DNA of 64,000 nucleotides from Bacteroidota bacterium (lineage in GTDB: Bacteria > Bacteroidota > Bacteroidia > UBA4408): the NCBI GenBank assembly GCA_963169745.1, contig CAUJCU010000010.1:62001-126000 (forward strand). Reading direction: 5' to 3'. Both the position numbers and the translations under genes were made by a program. Below are positions 58,301 to 64,000 of the stretch, one piece after another (position 1 is the stretch's first letter; each line of letters begins with the position of its first letter). The notes under the pieces are model-generated. The model saw nothing but the letters and a program-made list of their open reading frames with translations, was not told the DNA's origin and ran no database searches.

Positions 58301-60302
58301 TTAGTGCTGTTGCTAAATAACATATACCACCACTTTGTATTAAATCTCCTCCTATGTTAATAGTAGTTGAAGCAGTGCTTGATAAAGTTAAAGTTCCTGT
58401 TGTTCCGGTGGAGAGAATACTTAAATTACCGGTTACATCAGTTAAATAACTGGCTAAATTAATTGCCCTTGTGTTTTGACCAGTACAGTTCCAAGTGAAA
58501 TTACTAAATGTTTGATCATAACCACTACCGGCACCAACAGCAAGGGCTGCGGTATATCCAATAATATCACAATTACTACCGGTATTCCAGGTTGCCGTAG
58601 GGATAACTCCTACACTGGTAGTATAATTATGTTCATAAGTACCCCCATTGTTAATAATGAGGGTTAAAGCCGAGGCACCTGTAACAGTTCCGGCACTGCG
58701 TAAGTATCCGTTAACATTACAAACAGCTCCTGTTATATCGAGTGTGTTTGCGGCAATATTTAAACGAGCACCGGCATCAATAGTTAAGTTATTGCTTATG
58801 GTTATAGTACTTGTTGCGCTAACCTGAGCCGAAGTATTTGAAATAATTAAATAAGAAAAATTAACTGCAGTAGAGCTAACCGTTTGTGTTGTATTTCCAT
58901 TATAAATTACGGCACGGCTGTTGGTGTTAAGCACTGATCCAGCCGTATTGGTAAAGTTACCTCCAATTTGTAAATCGCCTCCTATATTGGACGCTAAAGT
59001 CAAGGTGGCTGTAGCACTTAATAAAAGGTTGCCGCTTAGTTGACGATATTGTGAAGATGTCCCAAAATCTAATTGCGAAGAGGCTACCAGATCACCAACA
59101 CTAACGTGCGAAGGTACACCGGTTCCTGTCAATATATTAGGAGTCCACTCGGTACCTGCAACATAGTTACCTCCACTATTGTATTTTAAATAGGAACCAG
59201 TGGCATAATTGGGAGCATTTGTGTTAATATAACCGCTACTGCGAATGTCTAAAGCGGCACCAGAGTTAAAAGTAAGACCTCCCGAAGCCAGAGGTGTAAA
59301 CTTATTTTGAATTCGGATAATACCATCTACACTTAGATTGTTTCCAGTAATATTTCCTTCTCCACCGTATAGCCAAACAGTATTTACATTCATATTTATT
59401 GCCCCGGCACCACTGGTATTAATTGTTGTACCCGTTCCCTCGGTGTATGAGGCATTTCCCATAGTAATGGTTTGTGCTCCAAAATTTAAAGTTCCCCCAC
59501 TTACTTCAATAATCCCACCAGGAGCCAATGTCCACGCTGTACTGCTGTTTATGGTTCCGGTGTTAACAATAACTCGGGCATAAGTTGTTCCGCTGGCAGG
59601 AGCTGTATTGGTTATGGTTCCTGTTCCGGTTAAACTTAAATTGGTTGTTCGAGTAGGAATACAATCGGCACTTTTGGTTCCTATAGCTCCAAAATAATCA
59701 GATGTGGAAGGGGCGTTACCACTAGTTCCATTGGGAGCTGCTCCAAAAAAGCCTCCGTTATATGAAGCATATAAATGAAAGCGAATGGCATCGGGGCTTC
59801 CTAAATCTGACCAGGGCACTCTAACTTCCAAAGCTCCGTTTGATCCGGTGGTGGTGTATTGAGTCCAGCCTTGGGCATTAGCTGCACCGGTAGTCCAACC
59901 CGAACTGTAAGTACTGTAAAAACTTTCACCCGAACTGTTGTTGCGAATACAAATTCGATAATCGGCAGCAAAAGGTAAAGTAGGGGTGTTGCTATCCCAA
60001 GTTTCGCCTGTTGAAGAGCCGGTTCCGGTGCCTATATCATCGGCATAAATAGTGAAATGGTCAAAAGTTCCCCATGAGTTTCCGCCAGTTCTAAATGCAC
60101 CAAAATAAATATAGTTGGCATCATAAGTAACATAATAGTCAACATTATCAACCGAACTGTATTTTTCAGCCGCATTAAAGTCACTTGTGTTGCCACTAAA
60201 GCTTACTGTGTGGTTACTTTGCGACCAAACATGTTGCTGTACTATAAGCAAGCAAAACAGCATGACGACTTTTAGTTTTTTTAAAGTAAAATGAATTTCC
60301 AT
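49302..60302 (-). CDS. Giant modular T9SS surface protein (type A sorting domain)
   Basis: 3666 residues with no frame break. A signal peptide (1-27, ending WSQ) leads to a beta-sandwich-like region (about 30-215; VDYYVTYDANYIYFGAF) that resembles CBM9/DOMON folds. Thousands of residues of Thr/Ser/Asn/Gly-rich strands follow (NGTFNNLTVG, GTLNIGGNLTI types), fitting a long beta-helix or adhesin stalk. Four times a related block recurs, near residues 980, 1650, 2435 and 3330: a LLPVGDAANYSPV-like strand, a N-x-RY/RW-x-F-like domain and an ANW or SNNW-type segment. Near 3477-3570 is a fibronectin-like domain (LSWSTATEVNNDFFTIERS) and from 3579 the sorting domain (YPNPS...ISIIK). Ligand unknown. 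Confidence 0.92.
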   Translation of the reverse strand: MEIHFTLKKLKVVMLFCLLIVQQHVWSQSNHTVSFSGNTSDFNAAEKYSSVDNVDYYVTYDANYIYFGAFRTGGNSWGTFDHFTIYADDIGTGTGSSTGETWDSNTPTLPFAADYRICIRNNSSGESFYSTYSSGWTTGAANAQGWTQYTTTGSNGALEVRVPWSDLGSPDAIRFHLYASYNGGFFGAAPNGTSGNAPSTSDYFGAIGTKSADCIPTRTTNLSLTGTGTITNTAPASGTTYARVIVNTGTINSSTAWTLAPGGIIEVSGGTLNFGAQTITMGNASYTEGTGTTINTSGAGAINMNVNTVWLYGGEGNITGNNLSVDGIIRIQNKFTPLASGGLTFNSGAALDIRSSGYINTNAPNYATGSYLKYNSGGNYVAGTEWTPNILTGTGVPSHVSVGDLVASSQLDFGTSSQYRQLSGNLLLSATATLTLASNIGGDLQIGGNFTNTAGSVLNTNSRAVIYNGNTTQTVSSTAVNFSYLIISNTSAQVSATSTITISNNLTIDAGARLNIAANTLDITGAVCNVNGYLRSAGTVTGASALTLIINNGGTYEHNYTTSVGVIPTATWNTGSNCDIIGYTAALAVGAGSGYDQTFSNFTWNCTGQNTRAINLASYLTDVTGNLSILSTGTTGTLTLSSTASTTINIGGDLIQSGGICYLATALTNINVSGDVVKTGGTLYVTNNTAASVLQVNGAFLQSLGATVVSSAASGSPQLNVSGICDLSGGTFTVALGNATAQANITGKATISGGTLVVSSGAGAAQFNANNDFEQNGGTLNISTGTGAPVINIVGDFTVSAGNISETSTGNGTIAFIGTINQNVNITVPGNITNTIHFKLNNTAGITIVNGSIIPINSTARFILTQGSVSVSGTGAMEYNPVNSTLYYNVAADYTTTDNEWPNSNGPVHVTIANSVLSNIFLHSNRTLPASGVLTLAATYNRLVLGANDLTITNTAAAAVVASGNTASMVVVDGTGRLIRSIATGITYVWPIGDMTGTIEYSPVTALSFTATSVPRDIGFNITNATHSQMHIPDPQAHYRNRYFGVYNSAGGTYTYNATFNFLAADNVGTPTNTKINAYTGGGWTQAPATTSAATTLRFASSVDETIFPLVTGYEIVGRSTPQVYSWIPTSGTQSFAVAANWSPNRNVLSFDDILTFPNGGSSVANTITNQSIGKIAVSNNTDITLLSSAAATLALTGVNGDDFLIASGSSLTIGGAPSTTALTIAHSAGSNNTAIVDGSLNTATNTGIGTYSAANSTTTINGTVNNNGSFVTTASTTLVNGTFNNLTVGATTSSAATLTFASGSNYNFNRNAGVVTTATWDINSNCYINGVTGNIPTGFNQAFGNFTWNCTSQSASLVMGANLFTTVNGNLSFLSTNNSLLSISSTASTINVGGNLLIDINTGTLRLISANLACVLNINGNTTINSGTLQQSSTASSTLNFLGNLNLSGGTLSRTAGVMTVNFVKPSLSQSITQTSGTINGIINWNVGNGTSTNTLLLSTNINLGGAASTFTVKENASLDCGTKELSNATGAFTLSATSPGATLITAHADGIEYSGAIGSIQTSGARNFNAGANYTFNGTAAQVTGTGLTSARDITINNLSNVSLSGSVTLSNSLIFTNGRLVLGNFDLTQINTSVTSYSGINNSSYIVTNGTGQLLQRIPTAGLPINFLLPVGDAANYSPVQLNFSANSTIRDVGVIVTPGAVPNNLPSTDYINRRWTFSNSAAGTYTYIPTFTFKPADVVGVATNMKISRYVGPLWNEYNSTPNTSVVSPDMTLTGSINETSGALSSYWTGRVYAPPVNYVWNGSTSNNWNTATNWTPNGVPNIIDNVTISVSAPNPCVASSGAFNVNNFTVSGTGNFQLGAGANLTVNGTFNITATATFNCSSSLYLSTLNPLTIPALNYGNLDISGGNRTLANSGTIGICGSFNQGAGIITVTGSTVNYNSTSTQTISKGNYQNLIISQNRGGATLTLEPGTITVAGNFSPTVTNYSPSVDGNTFHFAGANGQIIPAFYYFNITSTDFTRSLANSGVIDVKGSFAPAATKVNTITGSTVRFSSTLPGIILNNYTTNVGSRLFNNLIFDGVGGSWSSGSVTLGIDGTLVMNNGILNIGTTANGIIIVDLTTTINGGVFNLTSATGTGIGTFTGIVTVTGGEMNISNGTTGAGVGTATLGNQLNITGGIFAVVKNKAPGNLTINNNLSLNGGTFMMTYLAVASGAPTVTLNGNLALNSGTFTKAGYTPPFFAPTGCFNFNFSGWFATRTFSQTSATVIGNTYFQCTGSPTTNALQINSNLNLGSGGISITNTGSGSGYSINLRSFVISSSGMFRIANGGRLRTEHPDGFSLAPAASGCIQTATRSLGGSCLWSFEGSGLQKTGNGFPASVDQLSVNNSGGGLELQRSVRIQNVLTLTNCHMYLGNYDLTMQASASYSGGASKMIVTNGNGMLVRIFNGPGSYTYPIGDNTGTVEYSPVTINFSSLSNPDSVGFRVTNTQHPNDFSLTDYLKRYWTCDSINSPNYTYTASFTYVQADVVGSETGLKVDRWSNPLSTWTQDAGSSVNTLTNVLTTSTLNQTTGTLLHNDFIGRSNAPLFYQSATSGNWSSPSVWEVSSDPLFVSPPGVPAVSAPDDNNSIGIFIRNTHNIAIASATVADQVTIDVGGTLTINSSQTFTIPNGTGTDLTVEGTLNNQGTISNTGTIEFNSGGVYNHNQNGGTIPTATWNTGSLCQVTGVNNTVPAGINQSFYNFEWNCASQSTYIHLSGALTTVSNNFSLVNTGSPSNDLRMFNNNSSGTLNIGGNLTITGGRLALVNSLSSGSGNAVINVQGNLTVSSGILDMTGSSAFTAGSSNLTTQGDFTVSGTGSIVRSQNVLSQITLNKASGSQAFNIATNSINSSDIKWQIGDGVTTNTVTFNSSVAIHSAASFTLATNATLNCQNYILTGGSFNNQTNSNLGIGSADGIVNAPTAMGNIQTTSRTFLSSAHYIYNGLTNQNTGNGLPATHSGMLTIDNQGGGGNNTVSLSVNNAVGNNLVLANGILAIGIGQQYNISNAGSVNATSGDFATGTAGGILNFNASGTFSGSCNPFMVYTSGAVDFGSGTVTIQNNGVFRINTGGSAINNGPYYALGSTLEYYPGGTYNRGIEWNSTSGRGYPHHVQVANNTTFNPAGLGAINAAVALNTGGDLYITSGSSFDMSSGGNNMTVPLDVSGSIIFAGTLKGSGAAGGHIELNGNWTNNGASILNFIPNNRSVVFNGSALQTIGGSNTTVNPFDDLSINNSAGVTLSSINAQVKNTLTLSTGKFDLNNNVLTIGYTGNNGAIIGGSSSSYIISGLATAQVIRYTTSNNTTYNFPIGDVLNYSPIDVQFNNDPMAGNTTLTVAVLPIAHPDRGTATNYLSRYWIVEPSNLPSVTTSYGVVYQYANIDINGVEANLKPFKHNSLGWIAAVGSGANYEMGTGSLNVGTNTITWTGLNNFSDFTGLGNGTPLPINLLSFDVQALPNEVKLSWSTATEVNNDFFTIERSTDGISFEPIGEIDGAGNSNQILSYVLYDEKPLDGTSFYRLKQTDFDGQWTYSTIKAVSYNIQAPLVFAVYPNPSTNGGVHIQIPSDQHQQTLTINLVDMLGHIIESKQVIRKNATEVYFMDISSLSNGFYQIQILNDDHLLYHQKISIIK

Positions 60303-60493
60303 GAATAAATATATTTAGATTATTAATTGCAAATTTTAGAGTACAAAATTAAACCTAATTTCGTTAAACGAAAAATAAATAATATGGTTCAATTTAATAT
60401 AATTTTAGGTTTAAGTGTAATCAAAAATGAAGGCTTAACTTTTTATCACTACCTTATATTTTCTTAGGATAATAATAAAAACTTTAAATTTTA

Positions 60494-60501
60494 TAATTTT
60501 G
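60494..60501 (+). promoter_or_regulatory. Possible -7 box (TAATTTTG) of the WG-repeat gene
   Basis: TAATTTTG fits TAnnTTTG and ends 6 bases before the ATG at 60508, which would make the message almost leaderless. No TTG -33 element is visible, so confidence is modest. Confidence 0.35.
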
Positions 60502-60507
60502 CACCCT

Positions 60508-62649
60508 ATGCTTAAAAGTCAGCCGTGCTTAATTGTAATATTTTTAATGTACGCATCGGGTGTTTTTGCCCAGAAGTTAAACGGTCGTTTAATCCATAAT
60601 AGAATTGACAAAGGCTTTGAAGCACTTGTTATTTACGACTATTTTAAAGCAAAGAGAAAATTTGAGTACAGTTCTCAAAGATATAAGAAACTGGCTGATT
60701 TTGGCTTGGCTCTTATTTATTACCGCACGGACAATCCCTTTTCACAAATTGACTCTGCTTATTCACATATTACTCGATGTGAGAAAATACCCTATAACCA
60801 AAATAAAAAGCTTCAAAAGAAACTTCTTAAATGGCATATTTCAAACGATTCTATTCAAATTTTGAAAGAGGCTATTGAACATCGTGCATTTTTAAATGCA
60901 GTTCAAAAAAACACCATTTTAGAATATGAAAATTACATTCAAAATTACACCGCATCAAAATGGCTCAATGAGGCTGAAAGTAGGAGAAATGCACTGGCTT
61001 TTAGAAATGCTTTAGAATTAAACACTTATGTGGCCTATAGAAATTTTATTACAAAATACCCAGATGCTCTTGAAATTCCAATAGCTAAAGATAAATATGA
61101 GTTTTGCTTGTTTAAAGAAAGTACAAATAGTAATACTATTGACGCTTATCGAAAATTTATTGGAACTTACCCTAAAAGCCCATTTAAACTGGTAGCCGAA
61201 GATTCTATCTATGCATTAAGCACGCAATCAAAAACTGTTGAGGCTTATTATACTTTTATCAAACAGAATCCAGAGAGCAGCCACATTAATGATGCATGGA
61301 AAAAAATATATTTGGGAAGCAAAAACGACTACAGCTTAGGATTTTACGAAAATTTCATAAAAAAATATCCAGACTATCCTTTTAAAGAAGCTTTAAAACG
61401 TGAAATTCAACTGGCACAAGTGGAGCTTTATATAGTTCGAGATAATAACTTATTCGGTGCTGTAAGCAAAACGGGTAATTTATTGATCCCATTTGCATTT
61501 GAAAGTATTGATGAGTTTTCGGAAGGTTTAGCCCTCGTGACCCAAAATGGGAAATATGGTTACATTAACAAAAGCGGAAAAACAGTAATTCCTATTGTTT
61601 ATGATGAGGCAGAGTCATTTCGAGAAGGAATTGCGATAGTTAAACGTGAGCAAAAATATGGAGCCATAAATAAAGTTGGCGACTTGGTTATTCCTCTTCA
61701 ATATGAAGAACTTGGCGATAGCCACGATAGCCTTTTGATGGTTAAATCAAACCAACAATATGGCTTTATAAACCAAAAAAATAAATTAATAATACCCTAT
61801 AGTTGGGATAATGTTTATGACTTTAACGAGGGGCTTGCCCCGGTTGAAAAACAAGAAAAACAAGGATATATAAACAAAAATGGAGCATTGGTTATTCCCT
61901 TAAAATATGATTGGGTGGAGTCATTCAATAATAATATTGCTCGTGTCCAAATTAATGAGTTGTATGGTTTAATTAACATCGAAGGGGATAGCTTATTACC
62001 CTGTATATACGATGTTATTTCGAAATTTAGTGAAGGTTTGGCATTGGTTGTTAAAGACGATAAATGCGGTTACATTAATCAAGCCGGAAAAATTGTAATT
62101 CCTCTGCAATACGATTATAAATCAGAAAATGAAATTTTTGGATTATTTAGTAATGGTTATGCCAAAGTAGTAAAAAGAAATAAGAAAGGCTTTATTGATA
62201 AAAACGGCAAAATTGTTATCCCCTTGGAGTATGCTGATGTGAATATGATTAGTGAAGGGCTTTTTCCGGTAAAGAAAAAATCGAAATGGGGCTATGCCGA
62301 TATCAATAATAAAATACAAATTAAACCTGAATTTGAAAAGGCTGAACCATTTAGCCAAGGGAGAGCAAAAGTAATTGTAAAAGGAAAATCAGGCTTTATT
62401 GATTTAAAAGGAAAAATAGTAATTGAGCCAAGATTTGATCTTGCACAAAACTTTGAAAAAGAAGGGGCTTTGGTTATGAAAGATGGAAAGTATGGATTGA
62501 TTAATACAAGCGGTACGCTCATTTTTCCAATGGAGTATGATAAAATTCAATTTTTGGGGAATGGGGTTGTTATACTACGAAAAAATGGGAAAAACGCCTT
62601 ATACTCGAATACTTATTTAAGGTTTATTTTTAAAGAACGTGACTTTTAA
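60508..62649 (+). CDS. WG-repeat protein with N-terminal helical repeat region
   Basis: About 713 residues. After a signal peptide ending VFAQ come ~300 residues of helix pairs, many built on Y-x-x-F/Y-I-x-x-Y/N-P (YRKFIGTYPKSPF, YYTFIKQNPESSH, YENFIKKYPDYPF), like TPR/HAT repeats. From about 305 follow nine or ten WG repeats, each with K-x-G-x-I-N-x-x-G-x-x-V-I-P (KYGYINKSGKTVIPIVYDE, KKGFIDKNGKIVIPLEYAD). WG repeats form beta-propeller-like or superhelical folds; function unknown. ATG at 60508 is preferred over a TTG at 60499. Divergent from the giant gene; exported, but no sorting domain is seen. Confidence 0.85.
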   Translation: MLKSQPCLIVIFLMYASGVFAQKLNGRLIHNRIDKGFEALVIYDYFKAKRKFEYSSQRYKKLADFGLALIYYRTDNPFSQIDSAYSHITRCEKIPYNQNKKLQKKLLKWHISNDSIQILKEAIEHRAFLNAVQKNTILEYENYIQNYTASKWLNEAESRRNALAFRNALELNTYVAYRNFITKYPDALEIPIAKDKYEFCLFKESTNSNTIDAYRKFIGTYPKSPFKLVAEDSIYALSTQSKTVEAYYTFIKQNPESSHINDAWKKIYLGSKNDYSLGFYENFIKKYPDYPFKEALKREIQLAQVELYIVRDNNLFGAVSKTGNLLIPFAFESIDEFSEGLALVTQNGKYGYINKSGKTVIPIVYDEAESFREGIAIVKREQKYGAINKVGDLVIPLQYEELGDSHDSLLMVKSNQQYGFINQKNKLIIPYSWDNVYDFNEGLAPVEKQEKQGYINKNGALVIPLKYDWVESFNNNIARVQINELYGLINIEGDSLLPCIYDVISKFSEGLALVVKDDKCGYINQAGKIVIPLQYDYKSENEIFGLFSNGYAKVVKRNKKGFIDKNGKIVIPLEYADVNMISEGLFPVKKKSKWGYADINNKIQIKPEFEKAEPFSQGRAKVIVKGKSGFIDLKGKIVIEPRFDLAQNFEKEGALVMKDGKYGLINTSGTLIFPMEYDKIQFLGNGVVILRKNGKNALYSNTYLRFIFKERDF

Positions 62650-62658
62650 GTTATTAAC

Positions 62659-62689
62659 TTGGAATTTTCAATTCTGTTTTTTACCTTTG
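62659..62689 (+). promoter_or_regulatory. Bacteroidota-type promoter (TTG-N20-TACCTTTG) of the ribosomal operon
   Basis: TTG at 62659-62661 and TACCTTTG at 62682-62689 are 20 bases apart, a good match to the -33/-7 consensus. Transcription would begin near 62693-62696, about 48 bases before the rpsF ATG and right at the hairpin at 62694-62709. Confidence 0.65.
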
Positions 62690-62693
62690 CGCT

Positions 62694-62709
62694 CCACTTT
62701 TTAAAGTGG
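62694..62709 (+). promoter_or_regulatory. Hairpin at the 5' end of the rpsF-rpsR-rplI message
   Basis: CCACTTTTTAAAGTGG can fold as CCACTT-TTTA-AAGTGG (6-bp stem, 4-base loop). By the promoter spacing it lies at the very start of the transcript, 32 bases before the ATG. It could protect the message or take part in feedback; I do not see the CCG-containing element known from S6:S18 leaders. Confidence 0.5.
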
Positions 62710-62741
62710 TAAAATTATTATTCATTTAAATTATTATTAAC

Positions 62742-63098
62742 ATGTTAAACAATTATGAAACCGTTTTCATTATGACTCCCGTTTTGTCTGATGATCAGGC
62801 AAAGGAAACGGTAAGCAAGTACAAGCAGCTACTTGCATCCAATGGTGCCAAATTAGTGCACGATGAAAGTTGGGGTTTAAAAAAGCTTGCTTACCCAATT
62901 CAAAAGAAATCTTCAGGCTTTTATTACCTGTTGCAATTTCAGGCGCCAGGTAGTTTTATTGCCGATCTTGAAATTAATTTTAAACGTGATGAGCGTATTA
63001 TTCGCTTTTTAACTGTGGCGCTTGATAAACATGCTTTAGCATGGGCTGATCGCAGAAGAGCAAAAAAAACAGAATCTAAAAAAGAAGTAACCGCCTAA
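62742..63098 (+). CDS. rpsF: 30S ribosomal protein S6 (bS6)
   Basis: 118 residues of ribosomal protein bS6: [20 protein letters not shown], then [20 protein letters not shown] and FYYLLQF strands, followed by [15 protein letters not shown] and a Lys-rich tail. It sits on the platform of the small subunit beside bS18. First gene of rpsF-rpsR-rplI, with 12 bases to rpsR. No Shine-Dalgarno upstream of the ATG. Confidence 0.96.
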   Translation: MLNNYETVFIMTPVLSDDQAKETVSKYKQLLASNGAKLVHDESWGLKKLAYPIQKKSSGFYYLLQFQAPGSFIADLEINFKRDERIIRFLTVALDKHALAWADRRRAKKTESKKEVTA

Positions 63099-63110
63099 AC
63101 TAGATATACC

Positions 63111-63380
63111 ATGTCAAAAGCACCAGAAATAAGATACCTAAATCCGGTTAGTGTTGAAGTGAGTAAAAAGAAATACTGTCGCTTCAAAAAAACAGGAATT
63201 AAATATATTGATTATAAAGATGCCGACTTCTTGTTGAAGTTTGTAAACGAACAAGGTAAAATTTTACCTCGGAGACTTACCGGAACATCCGTAAAGTATC
63301 AACGTAAAGTGAGCACAGCGGTTAAAAGAGCGCGTCATTTAGGGTTACTGCCTTATGTGGCTGATTTATTAAAACAATAA
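63111..63380 (+). CDS. rpsR: 30S ribosomal protein S18 (bS18)
   Basis: 89 residues, with [20 protein letters not shown] and the C-terminal [20 protein letters not shown] that identifies bS18. It pairs with bS6 on the platform near the 3' end of 16S rRNA. Its stop codon forms part of the Shine-Dalgarno of rplI. No Shine-Dalgarno before its own start. Confidence 0.96.
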   Translation: MSKAPEIRYLNPVSVEVSKKKYCRFKKTGIKYIDYKDADFLLKFVNEQGKILPRRLTGTSVKYQRKVSTAVKRARHLGLLPYVADLLKQ

Positions 63381-63386
63381 AGGAGG
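63380..63386 (+). promoter_or_regulatory. Strong Shine-Dalgarno (AAGGAGG) before rplI
   Basis: AAGGAGG, 7 bases before the ATG at 63394, can pair fully with the core of the 16S anti-Shine-Dalgarno. This is unusual here, because the other gene starts I inspected in the window show no comparable site. Confidence 0.8.
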
Positions 63387-63393
63387 CATAGCT

Positions 63394-63840
63394 ATGAAAA
63401 TAATATTAAAACAAGAGGTAAAAAACCTTGGCGAGAAAGATGATTTAGTAACTGTAAAAAATGGTTATGGGGCAAATTACCTTATCCCTAAAGGAATGGC
63501 TATTTTGGCTACAGAAAGTAACCAAAAACAATTGACTGAAACGTTAAAACAAAGAGCTTATAAATTAGATAAACAAAGGAAAGAGGCTCAAAAAGTTATA
63601 GACTTCTTAAAAGACTTAACGATTAAAGTAGGAGCCAAAGCCGGTGAAAATGGTAAAATATTTGGTTCGGTTACTTCAATTCAAATAGCCGATGCTATTC
63701 GTAAATTAGGACATGAAGTGGATCGTAAAGCTATTACTTTAAACGAAGATCATATCAAAACTTTAGGAACATACTCTGCAAAATTAAAATTGATGAAAGA
63801 TATGATAGCAGATATTAAATTTGAAGTAATCGAGGAATAG
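63394..63840 (+). CDS. rplI: 50S ribosomal protein L9 (bL9)
   Basis: 148 residues: the N-terminal domain KIILKQEVKNLGEKDDLVTV with GYGANYLIPKGMA is the bL9 signature, followed by the long connecting helix (about 42-75) and the C-terminal domain with GENGKIFGSVTSIQIADAI. It helps hold the reading frame on the large subunit. Last gene of the ribosomal operon, with a terminator 17 bases beyond the stop. Confidence 0.96.
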   Translation: MKIILKQEVKNLGEKDDLVTVKNGYGANYLIPKGMAILATESNQKQLTETLKQRAYKLDKQRKEAQKVIDFLKDLTIKVGAKAGENGKIFGSVTSIQIADAIRKLGHEVDRKAITLNEDHIKTLGTYSAKLKLMKDMIADIKFEVIEE

Positions 63841-63856
63841 TTCTAAAAGTTATACT

Positions 63857-63897
63857 AAAAAAAGCCTCAGAATATCTATTTTCTGAGGCTTTTTTTG
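63857..63897 (+). terminator. Intrinsic terminator of the ribosomal protein operon
   Basis: AGCCTCAGAA (63863-63872) pairs with TTCTGAGGCT (63881-63890), loop of 8 bases, followed by a T-run to 63897. An A-run precedes it, so it could work on both strands. Confidence 0.9.
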
Positions 63898-63942
63898 CTA
63901 TTTATACCAAAGTATTGGTATTATTGCACCTGCAATCAAAAA

Positions 63943-64000
63943 ATGAACAAAACACCCCAATATTTAAGTATTGTAATTGCATCTTACAATAGTGCTCAGG
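63943..64000 (+). CDS. Start of a glycosyltransferase family 2 gene (3' truncated)
   Basis: From the ATG at 63943 only 19 codons are inside the window. They read MNKTPQYLSIVIASYNSAQ, where LSIVIASYNSA is the first strand and loop of the GT-A fold. The rest is missing. It lies just beyond the terminator, so it begins a new transcription unit, probably another glycan gene set to the right. Confidence 0.7.
   Translation, partial: MNKTPQYLSIVIASYNSAQ

Noticed and set aside
55579-58320. Several plus-strand frames opposite the giant surface-protein gene
   Set aside because: They are Val/Pro/Leu-rich mirror images of Thr/Asn/Gly-rich repeats on the other strand and have no plausible starts.
49302-60302. 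Repeated short motifs that could suggest a CRISPR array
   Set aside because: The repeats are irregular, in frame and protein-coding; there are no constant repeat/spacer lengths and no cas genes.
62694-62709. A known S6:S18 ribosomal leader motif before rpsF
   Set aside because: The stem lacks the CCG-containing bulge that defines that motif, so only an unclassified hairpin is reported.

Overview
The window reads as a chromosomal segment of an AT-rich member of the Bacteroidota. Two proteins and one fragment end in type IX secretion (T9SS) sorting domains. A recurring TAnnTTTG box, the Bacteroidota -7 promoter element, lies upstream of many genes, and Shine-Dalgarno sequences are almost absent. 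Family content (DUF5777, GH3-like protein, OstA-like protein, serine-palmitoyltransferase-like enzyme, WG repeats) agrees. A narrower taxon cannot be read from the sequence. I found no rRNA, tRNA, CRISPR array, insertion sequence or phage genes.

Layout. (a) 1-3203, plus strand: the end of a secreted protein, an FkbM methyltransferase and a first Wzm/Wzt glycan exporter. (b) 3238-12376, minus strand: a second Wzm/Wzt exporter, followed by a tightly overlapping run for a CMP-activated nonulosonic acid (cytidylyltransferase, SGNH-like protein, pyruvyl transferase, NeuB/PseI, PseG) and then two probable glycosyltransferases. (c) 12699-18529: housekeeping and envelope genes mtgA, ftsK, lolA and an rluB-like gene. 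(d) 18601-28118: GH3-like protein, LysE transporter, a small membrane protein, a YD-repeat protein, a 1521-residue gliding-type (type B) surface protein and mnmE, mostly in translationally coupled order. (e) 28143-30215, minus: DUF5777 barrel and carA. (f) 30395-35587, plus: serine-palmitoyltransferase-like enzyme, Fur, STAS protein, purA and an OstA-like protein, probably one operon. (g) 35593-37598: an ECF sigma factor coupled to an anti-sigma/trypsin-protease fusion, a 13-bp inverted repeat, and a divergent tiny Ala/Glu/Thr-rich lipoprotein. (h) 37652-43143: a glycan-decoration cluster. (i) 43200-49172, minus: aroC, an rRNA/tRNA methyltransferase, sucB and sucA. (j) 49302-60302, minus: one 3666-residue T9SS surface protein. 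(k) 60508-62649: WG-repeat protein. (l) 62742-63840: rpsF-rpsR-rplI with a terminator, then the start of another family 2 glycosyltransferase at the edge.

How it fits together. Much of the segment serves the cell surface: glycan synthesis and export, peptidoglycan, lipoprotein and LPS transport, and very large T9SS cargo. The most unusual local unit is the sigma factor with its membrane-bound anti-sigma factor that carries a complete serine-protease triad, next to a palindrome and a small lipoprotein. The rplI gene carries a strong Shine-Dalgarno in a phylum whose ribosomes generally ignore such sites, directly behind the genes for S6 and S18, which help cause that behaviour.
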